NCBI RefSeq assembly: GCF_001904745.1
Contig: NZ_MRCD01000074.1
Location: 1-44,486, forward strand
Length of the DNA: 44,486 nt
From: Calothrix sp. HK-06
GTDB taxonomy: Bacteria; Cyanobacteriota; Cyanobacteriia; Cyanobacteriales; Nostocaceae
Direction: 5' to 3'
In this document: positions 17,891 through 27,082 of the stretch, in pieces
Position numbering within the stretch: the stretch's first letter is position 1
How the letters are laid out: every line of letters begins with the position of its first letter
Notes under the pieces: generated by a model
Told to the model about the DNA's origin: nothing
Database searches by the model: none
Seen by the model: the letters and a program-made list of their open reading frames with translations, nothing else
Program-made: the position numbers and the translations under genes

Positions 17891-18019
17891 TATGGGGTGG
17901 CGTTGCTGATTTGATGCATGAAGACTACTTTGCGCTACGTTCAAACCCTTGTAGAGACGCGATTAATCGCGTCTCTACATTTGAATTCATACCTTGGTTC
18001 AGCAACGCCTATGGGGTGG
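17891..18019. mobile_element. MITE-like insertion with terminal inverted and direct repeats
   Basis: Terminal inverted repeats GGCGTTGCTGA (17899–17909) and TCAGCAACGCC (17999–18009) enclose about 110 bases. The direct repeat TATGGGGTGG occurs at 17891–17900 and again at 18010–18019, as expected for a target-site duplication; its last two bases overlap the inverted repeat on the left. Removing the element restores a continuous repeat similar to one near 13828–13885. No transposase is encoded, so it would need one in trans. Confidence 0.6.
17951..17978. repeat. Family-2 palindrome (GTAGAGACG type), copy 1
   Basis: A perfect 28-bp palindrome: GTAGAGACGCGATT followed directly by its reverse complement, with no loop. 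The outer GTAGAGACG / CGTCTCTAC arms recur at 30468 and 33102. Confidence 0.85.
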
Positions 18020-18221
18020 GTATCTTTTGGAAGTTTCTAAGCGCACACTCATTGTCGCAGAGCATAGCCAGATTCTTGCTTTTCAGAGCGGGAGAGCGGA
18101 ATGATTCGGTTGTATTACCTCACCAGAGTGTATGTGCGGCATTAAATTTAGGACAGTCGCAAGATATAATTTACCTATAAATGATATTTTCTTTAGAGAG
18201 GTACAATCTTGAGAATAAATC

Positions 18222-20534
18222 ATGACTGTTTCGAGACATTGCATTCCAGAACTAGCAATTGCACTATTAATGTGTACTATATTTTGCCCTAAGTTAATTA
18301 ATGCCGAAATTGTTCCCGACACAACTCTACCTAATAATTCTAGTATCAGGCGCCAGGATAATGTAGAAATTATTGAAGGCGGAACCCAAGTGGGAAGTAA
18401 TTTATTCCACAGTTTTGAGCAATTTTCTATACCTTTTGCTCAAAAAGCATATTTTAATAATACTATAAATACTCAAAATATTATTACCCGCATTACAAGC
18501 AGGAACATTTCTAATATTAATGGTATAATTGGCGCCAACGGTACAGCAAATTTATTTTTAATAAATCCGAATGGAATTATTTTCGGTAAGAATGCTGCTT
18601 TAGACATTGGCGGCTCATTTTTAGCAACTACAGCAAGTAGTATTAACTTTGCTGATGGAACGAAGTTTAGTGCAATACAACCCCAAGCAACACCTCTACT
18701 AACTGTGACAGCTCCTATTGGATTGCAATTTAATGCAACTGCTGCACCGATTCGTAATCAATCCCAAGCATCTATCAATAATGCAGTTAATATTTTAAAT
18801 CAACCTACTGGTTTACAAGTACCTACAGGTAAAACCTTAGCACTGATTGGTGGTAATGTAATGCTAGACGGTGGCAATTTAACCGTTGAGTCAGGACAAG
18901 TCGAATTAGCTGCTGTTGAGGATAATAGTTACGTAAGTCTTAACTCAAATGATAAAGGTTTGGTTTTTGGATATGGAGGTGTAAAAAATTTCCAGAATAT
19001 TCAACTAATTGATGGTAGTGCTAATGGTTCTGAAATTTCATCGTCTGTAGATGTTAGTAGTAAGAGCGGCAGTGGTAGTATTCAAGTAAGAGGCAATGTA
19101 GTAGAATTAATAGGCAATTCTACTACATTAATAAGTTTTAACCAAAATAGTGTAAATGGTAGAGATTTAAATATTTATGCGAGGAAATTAATTGTTCGAG
19201 ATGGAGCGCAAATAAATAGTTCAAGTTTAGGTGAAGGTGCGACCGGAAATATAACAATAAATGCACTTGAATCAGTAGAAATTATTGGAGGCTTTGGTGA
19301 ATTCCCTAGTACCTTGAATAGTAGTGCTAGTGCTGTTGGAAAAGCAGGTAATCTAACCATAAATACTGGTAGATTACTAGTTAAGGATGGAGCCGTGATA
19401 TCTACTAGCTCATTAGGCTTTTCAAACGAAGGCTCTAAATTGGTAATTGCTACAGGAGAAGGAGGAAATTTAACAATAAATGCTTCCAATTCTGTAGAAT
19501 TAATTGGATACTCCCCAAGCTTCCCAAGCAGTTTGTTAGCCATTACACAAGGTTCTGCAAATGCAGGTAACTTAAACATTTTTACAAAACAATTAATCGT
19601 GAGAGATAAAGCTGAAATTAACGTCAGTAATATTTCCTCTAGAACAATTAATTTAGGTAATGCCGGAGACCTTAATATTACTGCCGATTCTATACTTCTA
19701 GATACTCAAGGCAAACTTCTTTCTGAAACTGACTCAGGAAATGGAGGCAATATTAACCTTCAGTTACAAAATTTATTAATAATGCGTCGCAATAGTCAGA
19801 TTTCCACTACTGCGGGTAAAGCGAGCGAGAGCGGAAATGGTGGTAATATAAAGATTAATATTCCTGATGGTTTTGTTGTAGCAGTTCCGAAGGAAAATAG
19901 TGATATTATGGCAAACGCATTCACTGGAGATGGCGGGAGAGTAGAAATTAATACTAATGGTATTTTGGGAATAAAACCACGTAGTCGGGATGAATTATTA
20001 AAACTTTTATCTACGAATGACCCGAATGAGCTAAATCCGCAAAATCTCCCTACGAACGATATTTCCGCAATATCTCAGGTCAACCCGAATTTAAATGGTA
20101 AGTTAATTATTAATACTCCAGATATAGAAGTTTATAAAGGAATAGTAGAGTTACCATATACACCACTGAGTACGCACGTTTCTCAAGTTTGTAAACTGAG
20201 TAGAGATGGTATTCAAAACGAGTTTACTTATACCAGACGTGGTGGCTTACCTCCCTCACCGTGGGGAGTGTTAAGAAGCAGTCTTCCGGTCAACCTGGAT
20301 TGGGTATCGCTTGAGGAAAATAGAGAAAGAGCAAGAAATGGAGAGAGGGGAGTCAAGATTCCAATAATTAAACAACCTATACAAGCGCAAAAAGATAAAA
20401 CAGCAAATCCAATTGTAGAAGCTAGTGGTTGGAAGGTTGATGGTAGCGGTCAAGTGTATTTAGTTGCTAGTACACAAGATAAAGATATTCAATTTCAATA
20501 TCTTCCACCACAATCTAATTTGTGCCCTAATTAA
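18222..20534 (+). CDS. Two-partner-secretion exoprotein (TpsA, filamentous hemagglutinin N-terminal domain)
   Basis: A 770-residue secreted beta-helix protein. It has a signal peptide (MTVSRHCIPELAIALLMCTI, cleavage likely after LINA near residue 28), then the TPS secretion domain (about 30–270) with EGGTQVGSNLFHSFEQF and the hallmark NPNGIIFG at 115–122. Asn/Gly-rich beta-helix repeats follow up to about 640. The C-terminal block (GWKVDGSGQVYLVAS) is shared by many cyanobacterial TpsA proteins. Such proteins cross the outer membrane through a TpsB (POTRA plus beta-barrel) partner and act in surface adhesion or contact functions. No tpsB gene is in the window, so the partner must be elsewhere. 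ATG 18222 gives the complete signal peptide. Only two GGCGCC sites occur, both in the first 310 bases, fewer than in the surrounding DNA. Confidence 0.9.
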   Translation: MTVSRHCIPELAIALLMCTIFCPKLINAEIVPDTTLPNNSSIRRQDNVEIIEGGTQVGSNLFHSFEQFSIPFAQKAYFNNTINTQNIITRITSRNISNINGIIGANGTANLFLINPNGIIFGKNAALDIGGSFLATTASSINFADGTKFSAIQPQATPLLTVTAPIGLQFNATAAPIRNQSQASINNAVNILNQPTGLQVPTGKTLALIGGNVMLDGGNLTVESGQVELAAVEDNSYVSLNSNDKGLVFGYGGVKNFQNIQLIDGSANGSEISSSVDVSSKSGSGSIQVRGNVVELIGNSTTLISFNQNSVNGRDLNIYARKLIVRDGAQINSSSLGEGATGNITINALESVEIIGGFGEFPSTLNSSASAVGKAGNLTINTGRLLVKDGAVISTSSLGFSNEGSKLVIATGEGGNLTINASNSVELIGYSPSFPSSLLAITQGSANAGNLNIFTKQLIVRDKAEINVSNISSRTINLGNAGDLNITADSILLDTQGKLLSETDSGNGGNINLQLQNLLIMRRNSQISTTAGKASESGNGGNIKINIPDGFVVAVPKENSDIMANAFTGDGGRVEINTNGILGIKPRSRDELLKLLSTNDPNELNPQNLPTNDISAISQVNPNLNGKLIINTPDIEVYKGIVELPYTPLSTHVSQVCKLSRDGIQNEFTYTRRGGLPPSPWGVLRSSLPVNLDWVSLEENRERARNGERGVKIPIIKQPIQAQKDKTANPIVEASGWKVDGSGQVYLVASTQDKDIQFQYLPPQSNLCPN

Positions 20535-20740
20535 TACGCTACCACAAGCAACACCGACTTCAAACAAATAAGTGCAAGTCGAAATAACAGACCAAAACTG
20601 TATGAAATTTACTGCTATTCTTAATCCAAAAAGCTGGAAGATAGCATGTGATAAATTATTATGCTTAAACAGCTTACCCTAATTAGTTTAGTCAAAGGCG
20701 CCTGACGGGTTTATGCAATCGGCAATATCTTTACAAAAGT

Positions 20741-23700
20741 TTATTTCGTTTGTTCTATAGCCCCTAAAGATATTAAAATATTTTTATGAGCATCTGTTAA
20801 TCCAGTAGTATTGTTAATATTCATACCTTCATACTGTCGCATACACCTCAAGGTTTGAATACATTCACCTTGCAAGTTCCATAATTTTATCGTTTGGTCT
20901 TCGCTACCGCTAGCTAATAAACAATTATCGGTGCTAATTGCAATTGTCCATACAGCTTTATCATGCCCTGTAATGGTTCTGATATTTTCACCTGTGTTTA
21001 CATCCCACAGTTTGATTGTACAGTCATCACTACAACTTACTAATATTTTACCATCTGGACTAAAGGCGAGTGAGCGAATTCTAGACGAATGTGCTGATAT
21101 TGTTTGTATACATTCTCCTGTGCTTACATCCCACAGTTTAATAATTTTATTACAGCTACCACTGGCTATAATATCAGCATTAGAACTGTAAACTACGCAG
21201 CAAACACTATCTTCATGTCCCGTAAGTGTTTGTAAACAAGTACCATTATTTACATCCCAAAATTTGATAGTTTTATCATCGCTAGCACTAACAAGCGTAG
21301 TCCCACTGTTGTTAAAAGTAACCGATTTAACACGGTTTTCATGTCCAACGAAAGTATGTAAACAGGCACCTGTATTAGAATCCCATATTTTTACTGTATT
21401 GTCACGACTACCACTAGCTAAAATTTCACCTTGAGGACTAAATGCGACTGCATACACCCAAGCTGTATGTCCCCGCAGTGTTTGCTGACATTCACCTTCG
21501 TAATTCCATAGTTTTATAGTACTATCATCGCTACCACTCGCTAACAAACGAATATGAGCGGGTGCAAAGGTAAGGGTAGAAATTAAGTTATCATGTCCTT
21601 CTACGGTTAAAGTGCATTTTTGAGTTTTCATATCCCAGAATCTAATTTTTTGGTCTTGAGAACTGCTAACTAACGTTTGACTGTCGGGACTAAAAGCAAG
21701 CGATAATATCCAGTTACTATAACCTTTTAATGTTTTTAAGCAGCGTTGTGAGGTTATATCCCAAAGTTTGATGGTTTGGTCTTCACTGATACTTAGTAAA
21801 GTCGAATTATTTGGGTGTAAATCAACTAACCAAATGCGCTGTTGATGTTCACATAATGTTTGTAGACATTCGAGCGTTTCTACATTCCAAATTTTAATAG
21901 TGTTATCTTCGCTGCCAGTAATTATAATTTTATCATCGTGACTGAATGTAACTGACCAAACCAAGCTATGATAATTTGGTAGTGTTTGAATACATTCACC
22001 GTTGGATATATCCCAGAATTTGACGGTATTATTATCACTTCCGGTTACTAAAATTTTACCACTATGACTTAACGCAATTGCTAGGCGCCAGTTAATGGCG
22101 ATATTAAAAATTTGTGTACAACCAGTTACAATATTCCACAGTCTTACAGTCTTATCGGTGCTGGCAGTAATTAATATTTGTTCTTCAGGATGAAAAGCGA
22201 CAAAGGTTAAATTATCGGTATGTCCAGAAATTATTTGCAAACAATCCCCAGTGGAGACATCCCATAATCTAATTGTTTTGTCGTTGCTCCCACTAGCTAA
22301 AAGATTACCCTTAGGGTTAAAAGCAAGAGTTTGTACTGAGGATGTATGACCTCGAAGGATTTGCAAGCATTGTCGGGTTTCGGTATTCCACAACCTAATT
22401 GTGTTATCGTTACTACCACTAGCCAGAATTTTACCATTTGGATGAAAAACTAGCGACTGTATCCACGCACTATGACCGTTAAGTTGAAATAATTGTTGGA
22501 TGTTATCAACTTCCCAAAGATAGATTTGATTTTCGATTGCAGTTGCGAATAATTTACCTGTAGGGTTAAATTTGGCTCCAAGTATACTACCTAATGTTTG
22601 GGTAAATACACTTTTTTCAAAATTGCAATTAGCAAAATTGGTTTGTTGTAAGTTGATTCCTTCTAGGTTTGCTTGACAAATATTTAAATGCGAAAAATCA
22701 TAATTATTGAGTTCTATATTTAGTTGTCGCAGCAAATTAATAATATTTCCCGCTGCATATCCTGGTTGAGGTAGTTTAAAAGATTTAAGATGAGCTAAAA
22801 TTTGATTTAAATAGATTTGGACATTTGCTTTAGTTAGCCAAAAATCTAATAATTTATCTGCGATTGGTTGGAGAATAAATAGAATTTGAGCATTTCTTGT
22901 GTAATCTTGGTTTTGAACTTGGAGAAAAGCATATTTATTTAGAATATCAATTTGACCTAAATAAATCTCTTGAGTAACTTTTTCTATAAAGTCTTCAGTT
23001 ACATACTCCATTAAAACTGGTTGCTGAGTAAATTTACCTCCTTGATTTTCAATTAAACAACGCGATTGTAAAGACTCTAAAGCTGTAATTAAATCTCGTG
23101 GTTTAACAATATCAATAATATCGCTTTGTAAATTTTTGATAGACACCCATTCTCGATTAATTGCTAACCAATACATAAGTTGTCTTTCCAACATTGATAG
23201 ACGTTCAAACTGTCGATCTAGCAAATCAAAAATATCGTTACAAAGAATTGTGCCCGCTTGCAAAAAATCACTGATATTACCAGCAAATAATTCTATAATA
23301 GTGTTTGCGGCAATCTTTAACGCTAACGGATTTCCCCCATAGGACTCAACCAAGTTATGTATTTCTGTTACTGATGATGATAAACCTTTTTGTTTGAGTA
23401 TCGATTCTCCCTCAGTATAACTTAACCCTTTTAAACTTAACACACGCACAGGTAAATTTTCACCTACTTTCGCATTTAATCCTTTGGGTTTTTCACGACT
23501 AGTAACTAAAACACAACTTCGATGAAGCGTATCTCCAACACATCGCAAAATTTGTCCATATCCTGCTTGTTTATCACCATCTAAAACCGATTCAAAATTA
23601 TCCAAAACAACCAAACACCGCAACTCACGTAAACAATTGATGAATTGTGAAATTCGCTTATCTAAAGAATTAGCAATAACTATTTTATCTTCTTTTGTTA

Positions 23701-25114
23701 AAAACCCAATTAAATCGGTCAACAACTCTTCTACAGATGGAGCATTTCGTAAACTACGCCAAATTAAACAATCAAACTCATTTTCAACTGATTCTACTAA
23801 CTTCACAGATAAAGCAGTCTTTCCAATTCCACCCATTCCAATAATAGTAACTAATCGGGAATTATCATTTACCACCCATTGCTTAAGAGTGTTAATTTCA
23901 TCATTCCGTCCGTAAAAAGCAGAAACATCAATTGCATCTCCCCAATCTTGACGTTTATTTTTAATTTGAATTGCTGAACATTTTTCCTTTAAACTTGCCC
24001 AAGTCGGTGGTTCTTCTGCAGGATTAATAAAAATTACTGGCAACCAACTCGCACCAGGAAAATTATCTTCTAATCCTTGTAATCTGCGTCGTGCTTGTTG
24101 GACTGATATATATAAAGACTCTTGTGCAAATGCAAATGCTTGTAAAAAATAATTAAAAAATTCCTCTGCAACGCGATTTGGCACAGGTTCACGCATCACA
24201 ATTGTTGTTGGTAAATTCAATTTTTCCAAACCTTGTGCTAAACCCAAACCATTGCATGAATTAAAAATGACTATTTTTAAACCCTTTTCAATCGCTGCTT
24301 TCAAAGCTTCTGTCAACTGCTCAATAGTTAAACTATTATTAGTCAGATTCTCGTTAATATAAATTATGCCCGTTTCTTGCTCAGTTTGACTATGCCCAGC
24401 AAAAAACAACATATCCCAACCTTGAGAATCCCAAAGTCTATCGTTAAATTCTTGCCGCGTCGGCTTGACAACGAACTCTACTTCTGCATCTGGTAAACTT
24501 TCTAAAAACTTTTGTTCTTGTTCTAAATCAATTCCTTGAGAATTACCTAAAATTGCCAGAATTCTGACTTGATTTTTGGAAACTTGCGGCGATTGTAAAT
24601 ATGAGGTACTTTTATACTCTATTCTAGCAAAGGAAAGTTCTGCGCGTGGATAATCTTCAAAAAAATTGCAACAATGCCAAGGTAATTTTTGAATGGTAAT
24701 ATCTTGAGTTTCGATAATTACTCTAATTTCATCAGCAGGATTAAGTGCAGCACGTAGTTGTCTACTAATGTTGATAACCCCAGGTGAATCTAACCAATTA
24801 TTAATACCGAGTTCTAACTGCTGGCACAAATCATAGAAATCCACCACAGAAACATTTACAATATCACCTTCCTCAATTTCTAGTTCATCATCCTCAATAC
24901 TTCTAGTGGGTGCAACAAATCCCAGACGACCTTGTAAAGTTTCATAAATCATTCGCCACTTTCGATACAATTCTACCAAATACGGTGCAGGTGCCAGACT
25001 ACCGATAAACTGTTGTGGACGAGGATTATTTGCCGAGCGTAACCCAACAGTAATAACAGGGAACCCCTCGAATAAATTACCATACCCCAGATTGATGACA
25101 ACTGAATAAACCAT
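20741..25114 (-). CDS. CHAT–NB-ARC–WD40 STAND protein
   Basis: A 1457-residue, probably cytoplasmic, signal-transduction ATPase. It has an uncharacterised N-terminal domain (about 1–170), a CHAT caspase-like protease domain (about 180–370) with the dyad H241 (FFAGHSQ) and C287 (FNSCNGLG), and an NB-ARC/STAND NTPase with GMGGIGKT (426–433) and Walker B LVVLDNFE (501–508). A winged-helix/helical region follows, then a short pentapeptide-like stretch (LNICQANLEGINLQQTNFAN) and 14 WD40 repeats (typical units ILASGSNDNTIRLW) to the end, enough for two seven-bladed propellers. In known STAND proteins the propeller senses, the NTPase oligomerises and the effector domain acts; here the effector would be a protease. 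All catalytic residues are present. An immune or cell-death role is inference. It contains only one GGCGCC in 4.4 kb. ATG 25114; no clear ribosome site. Confidence 0.9.
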   Translation of the reverse strand: MVYSVVINLGYGNLFEGFPVITVGLRSANNPRPQQFIGSLAPAPYLVELYRKWRMIYETLQGRLGFVAPTRSIEDDELEIEEGDIVNVSVVDFYDLCQQLELGINNWLDSPGVINISRQLRAALNPADEIRVIIETQDITIQKLPWHCCNFFEDYPRAELSFARIEYKSTSYLQSPQVSKNQVRILAILGNSQGIDLEQEQKFLESLPDAEVEFVVKPTRQEFNDRLWDSQGWDMLFFAGHSQTEQETGIIYINENLTNNSLTIEQLTEALKAAIEKGLKIVIFNSCNGLGLAQGLEKLNLPTTIVMREPVPNRVAEEFFNYFLQAFAFAQESLYISVQQARRRLQGLEDNFPGASWLPVIFINPAEEPPTWASLKEKCSAIQIKNKRQDWGDAIDVSAFYGRNDEINTLKQWVVNDNSRLVTIIGMGGIGKTALSVKLVESVENEFDCLIWRSLRNAPSVEELLTDLIGFLTKEDKIVIANSLDKRISQFINCLRELRCLVVLDNFESVLDGDKQAGYGQILRCVGDTLHRSCVLVTSREKPKGLNAKVGENLPVRVLSLKGLSYTEGESILKQKGLSSSVTEIHNLVESYGGNPLALKIAANTIIELFAGNISDFLQAGTILCNDIFDLLDRQFERLSMLERQLMYWLAINREWVSIKNLQSDIIDIVKPRDLITALESLQSRCLIENQGGKFTQQPVLMEYVTEDFIEKVTQEIYLGQIDILNKYAFLQVQNQDYTRNAQILFILQPIADKLLDFWLTKANVQIYLNQILAHLKSFKLPQPGYAAGNIINLLRQLNIELNNYDFSHLNICQANLEGINLQQTNFANCNFEKSVFTQTLGSILGAKFNPTGKLFATAIENQIYLWEVDNIQQLFQLNGHSAWIQSLVFHPNGKILASGSNDNTIRLWNTETRQCLQILRGHTSSVQTLAFNPKGNLLASGSNDKTIRLWDVSTGDCLQIISGHTDNLTFVAFHPEEQILITASTDKTVRLWNIVTGCTQIFNIAINWRLAIALSHSGKILVTGSDNNTVKFWDISNGECIQTLPNYHSLVWSVTFSHDDKIIITGSEDNTIKIWNVETLECLQTLCEHQQRIWLVDLHPNNSTLLSISEDQTIKLWDITSQRCLKTLKGYSNWILSLAFSPDSQTLVSSSQDQKIRFWDMKTQKCTLTVEGHDNLISTLTFAPAHIRLLASGSDDSTIKLWNYEGECQQTLRGHTAWVYAVAFSPQGEILASGSRDNTVKIWDSNTGACLHTFVGHENRVKSVTFNNSGTTLVSASDDKTIKFWDVNNGTCLQTLTGHEDSVCCVVYSSNADIIASGSCNKIIKLWDVSTGECIQTISAHSSRIRSLAFSPDGKILVSCSDDCTIKLWDVNTGENIRTITGHDKAVWTIAISTDNCLLASGSEDQTIKLWNLQGECIQTLRCMRQYEGMNINNTTGLTDAHKNILISLGAIEQTK

Positions 25115-25168
25115 TGTTTGTGCAATAAAGCCGAGGGTGAAAGTGTTCTCTTCTTAAATAATCGTAAT

Positions 25169-25183
25169 AGAAACCCGGTTTCT
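25169..25183. repeat. Family-3 palindrome (AGAAACC type)
   Basis: AGAAACCCGGTTTCT, a near-perfect 15-bp palindrome of a type common in cyanobacterial intergenic DNA. Related copies lie at 34183–34201 and in 39661–39728. It sits in the divergent gap upstream of the CHAT gene. Confidence 0.7.
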
Positions 25184-25265
25184 TTGTATACATGAGGGGT
25201 CAAACCTACCACCCGTTAAATGTTATTAACAATCAGAAATAACTCCTAGGGAGGATGTAAATATT

Positions 25266-25310
25266 ATGACAATTACTCAACATATAGGTTGTTTTATTAA
25301 ACGCAAGTAA
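25266..25310 (+). CDS. 14-residue leader-type frame
   Basis: ATG at 25266 follows a strong GGGAGGA ribosome site with 8–9 base spacing and gives MTITQHIGCFIKRK. The stop at 25308–25310 is only two bases before the ATG of the next small frame. The strong ribosome site belongs to this mini-frame, so the downstream gene may depend on translational coupling. No family is recognised. It could also be the truncated start of a lost gene. Confidence 0.35.
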   Translation: MTITQHIGCFIKRK

Positions 25311-25312
25311 TT

Positions 25313-25504
25313 ATGAACGAGCATACTCAAGAACCCAAGACAACTCAAGCAGAGGAAGAAGAAACGAATGATTCATCATCTCGCTCACCAGGAGTAACTG
25401 ACAGAGGAGCGAGCAATACAGAAAAAGCATCAAAAGATACGGAAATTAAACAACCTACTCAGCCAAATCAAACCAAATCATCGTCAACAGAAGATAAAAA
25501 TTAG
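25313..25504 (+). CDS. Small disordered hydrophilic protein
   Basis: A 63-residue frame made almost entirely of Glu, Lys, Thr, Ser, Gln and Asn (for example AEEEETNDSSSRS and TQPNQTKSSSTEDKN), so probably intrinsically disordered. It begins two bases after a 14-codon mini-frame with a strong ribosome site and has none of its own, which suggests coupled translation. No known family was recognised. It is divergent from the CHAT gene and convergent with glmM. Moderate doubt remains that it is translated. Confidence 0.45.
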   Translation: MNEHTQEPKTTQAEEEETNDSSSRSPGVTDRGASNTEKASKDTEIKQPTQPNQTKSSSTEDKN

Positions 25505-25584
25505 AATCATTACTTATTGGAGTATTTTACCCATTTTTGAGGCGCCGCACTATATAATAGAACTGGCGAGGACACCCATTCCAC

Positions 25585-25614
25585 ATAAAAAAGGCGCCCT
25601 TATAAAAAGGCGCC
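25585..25614 (-). terminator. glmM terminator built from two GGCGCC sites
   Basis: Read on the minus strand just after the glmM stop: GGCGCC, an 10-nt AT-rich loop, GGCGCC, then TTTTTT. The two GGCGCC sites (25609–25614 and 25593–25598) pair as a 6-bp all-GC stem followed by a U tract, a textbook Rho-independent terminator. Confidence 0.75.
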
Positions 25615-25636
25615 AATATGCAAGCAATAAAATTAA

Positions 25637-27082
25637 TTAACAAGCCAAATGTTCTTGAGCGGCAGCTACTAAAGTATCAGTCCAATATTGTGTCAGTTCA
25701 GCATCTTCAGCTTCGACCATGACACGAATTAAAGGTTCAGTACCCGATGGACGAACTAACACTCTACCGCTATCACCCATTGCGGTTTCTGCTTTCGCAA
25801 TAGTATCTATTAATGGTTGACATTCTTGCCAACTCATGCGTTTATTACGGTCTTCGACACGCACATTCTTTAATATTTGTGGATAAGTAGTAAAGCTTTT
25901 ATTTACGAGTTCGCTAAAAGTTTCTCCTGACTCACGAACTAAAGCGGCAATATGTAACGCAGTTAGTAAACCATCACCAGTAATACCATAATGACGGCAA
26001 AGGATATGTCCTGATTGTTCGCCACCTAGCATTCCACCAGTTTTTAACATTTCTGCTTGTACATATTGGTCACCTACAGCAGTGCGAGTTAAAACACCAC
26101 CTAGTTTATTCCATGCACGCTCAAATCCTAAATTTGCCATGACGGTAGAAACTATAAGCTTTTCGGGGAGTTGTTGTTTATAAACTAAACTATTACCCCA
26201 TAAATATAGTATATAGTCACCATCAACAATACGTCCGGTGTTGTCAACAGCTAAAACTCTGTCTGCATCACCATCGAACCCAAAACCCATATCGGCGCCG
26301 TTTTCGACGACAACTTGCTGTAATAATTCTAAATGGGTAGAACCACAGTTAACGTTAATTCTATCACCGTCGGCTTTGTTATGCATACAAATTACTTCGG
26401 CGCCCATTGGCTTGAAAACCGAGGCACCTAAACCAACTGCGGCGCCCCAAGCTAAGTCTAATACTATTCGCATTCCCGTAAAGGGAGTATTTCGTAAAGG
26501 TTTTATTAAAGATTCGGCATATTCTGATACCATCTCTGGACGCGTATAGTGACGACCACATTTTGCATGTCCAACAACAGCGACTGACTCACCTCGTAGT
26601 CCAACTTCAATTTCTGCTTGTAACTCTTTTGATAATTTTCCACCCAAGGCGCCAAATACTTTTATACCATTATCCTCTGGTGGATTATGGCTGGCAGAAA
26701 TCATCACACCACCAATTGCAGGACTAATACTTGTTAAATAAGCTACACAAGGAGTTGGACATAAACCTAAATACCAAACCTCAACACCAGCTGCGGTTAA
26801 ACCAGCACTTAAAGCCATTGCTAGCATATCGCTAGAGTTACGAGAGTCTTGACCCAATATAACTGGACCTGGGTTGATGGCGTGACTACGTAGTACAATA
26901 CCAGTCCAGAAACCAATTTGTAACGCTAAGGGCGCCGTTAATAAATCTCCAACTCTTCCGCGAATACCATCAGTTCCAAATAAGGGAGTTGTTGGTATAG
27001 CAGCATTTAGCCCTAAATTGCTCATGCTTGAGGAAGATATTGCACTTTTATCAGCTTGAGGCTTCGTTAAAAAAGAGACCAT
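25637..27082 (-). CDS. glmM: Phosphoglucosamine mutase
   Basis: Converts glucosamine-6-phosphate to glucosamine-1-phosphate on the route to UDP-N-acetylglucosamine for peptidoglycan and lipopolysaccharide. A 481-residue alpha-D-phosphohexomutase. It shows the [10 protein letters not shown] start block, active-site phosphoserine S131 in [12 protein letters not shown], magnesium loop FDGDADR at 269–275, the sugar-binding GGEQSGH and the phosphate-binding [13 protein letters not shown] near the end. The GEQSGHIL spacing favours GlmM over phosphomannomutase/phosphoglucomutase. It has about 30 residues before the conserved GTDG compared with a handful in E. coli; ATG 27082 has GGAG 10 bases upstream, supporting the longer start. 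It ends at a terminator made of GGCGCC pairs and stands alone. Confidence 0.93.
   Translation of the reverse strand: MVSFLTKPQADKSAISSSSMSNLGLNAAIPTTPLFGTDGIRGRVGDLLTAPLALQIGFWTGIVLRSHAINPGPVILGQDSRNSSDMLAMALSAGLTAAGVEVWYLGLCPTPCVAYLTSISPAIGGVMISASHNPPEDNGIKVFGALGGKLSKELQAEIEVGLRGESVAVVGHAKCGRHYTRPEMVSEYAESLIKPLRNTPFTGMRIVLDLAWGAAVGLGASVFKPMGAEVICMHNKADGDRINVNCGSTHLELLQQVVVENGADMGFGFDGDADRVLAVDNTGRIVDGDYILYLWGNSLVYKQQLPEKLIVSTVMANLGFERAWNKLGGVLTRTAVGDQYVQAEMLKTGGMLGGEQSGHILCRHYGITGDGLLTALHIAALVRESGETFSELVNKSFTTYPQILKNVRVEDRNKRMSWQECQPLIDTIAKAETAMGDSGRVLVRPSGTEPLIRVMVEAEDAELTQYWTDTLVAAAQEHLAC

Larger units (their letters stand above)
17757..18221. other. Intergenic DNA with a nested miniature element
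   Basis: 465 bases between the Cys-rich gene and the TpsA gene. No gene was seen. The middle is occupied by a small insertion (17891–18019) that itself carries a 28-bp palindrome and sits inside an older repeat whose edges are GCTTCCAAA (near 17860) and TTTGGAAG (near 18027). Confidence 0.6.

Noticed and set aside
16438-18221. A complete RiPP biosynthetic cluster around the Cys-rich gene
   Set aside because: No YcaO, LanM, radical SAM, peptidase or transporter gene was found in the flanks; only the precursor-like gene is present.
25637-27082. Phosphoglucomutase/phosphomannomutase for the glmM gene
   Set aside because: Length, ISASHNPP context and the GGEQSGH sugar loop fit GlmM better.
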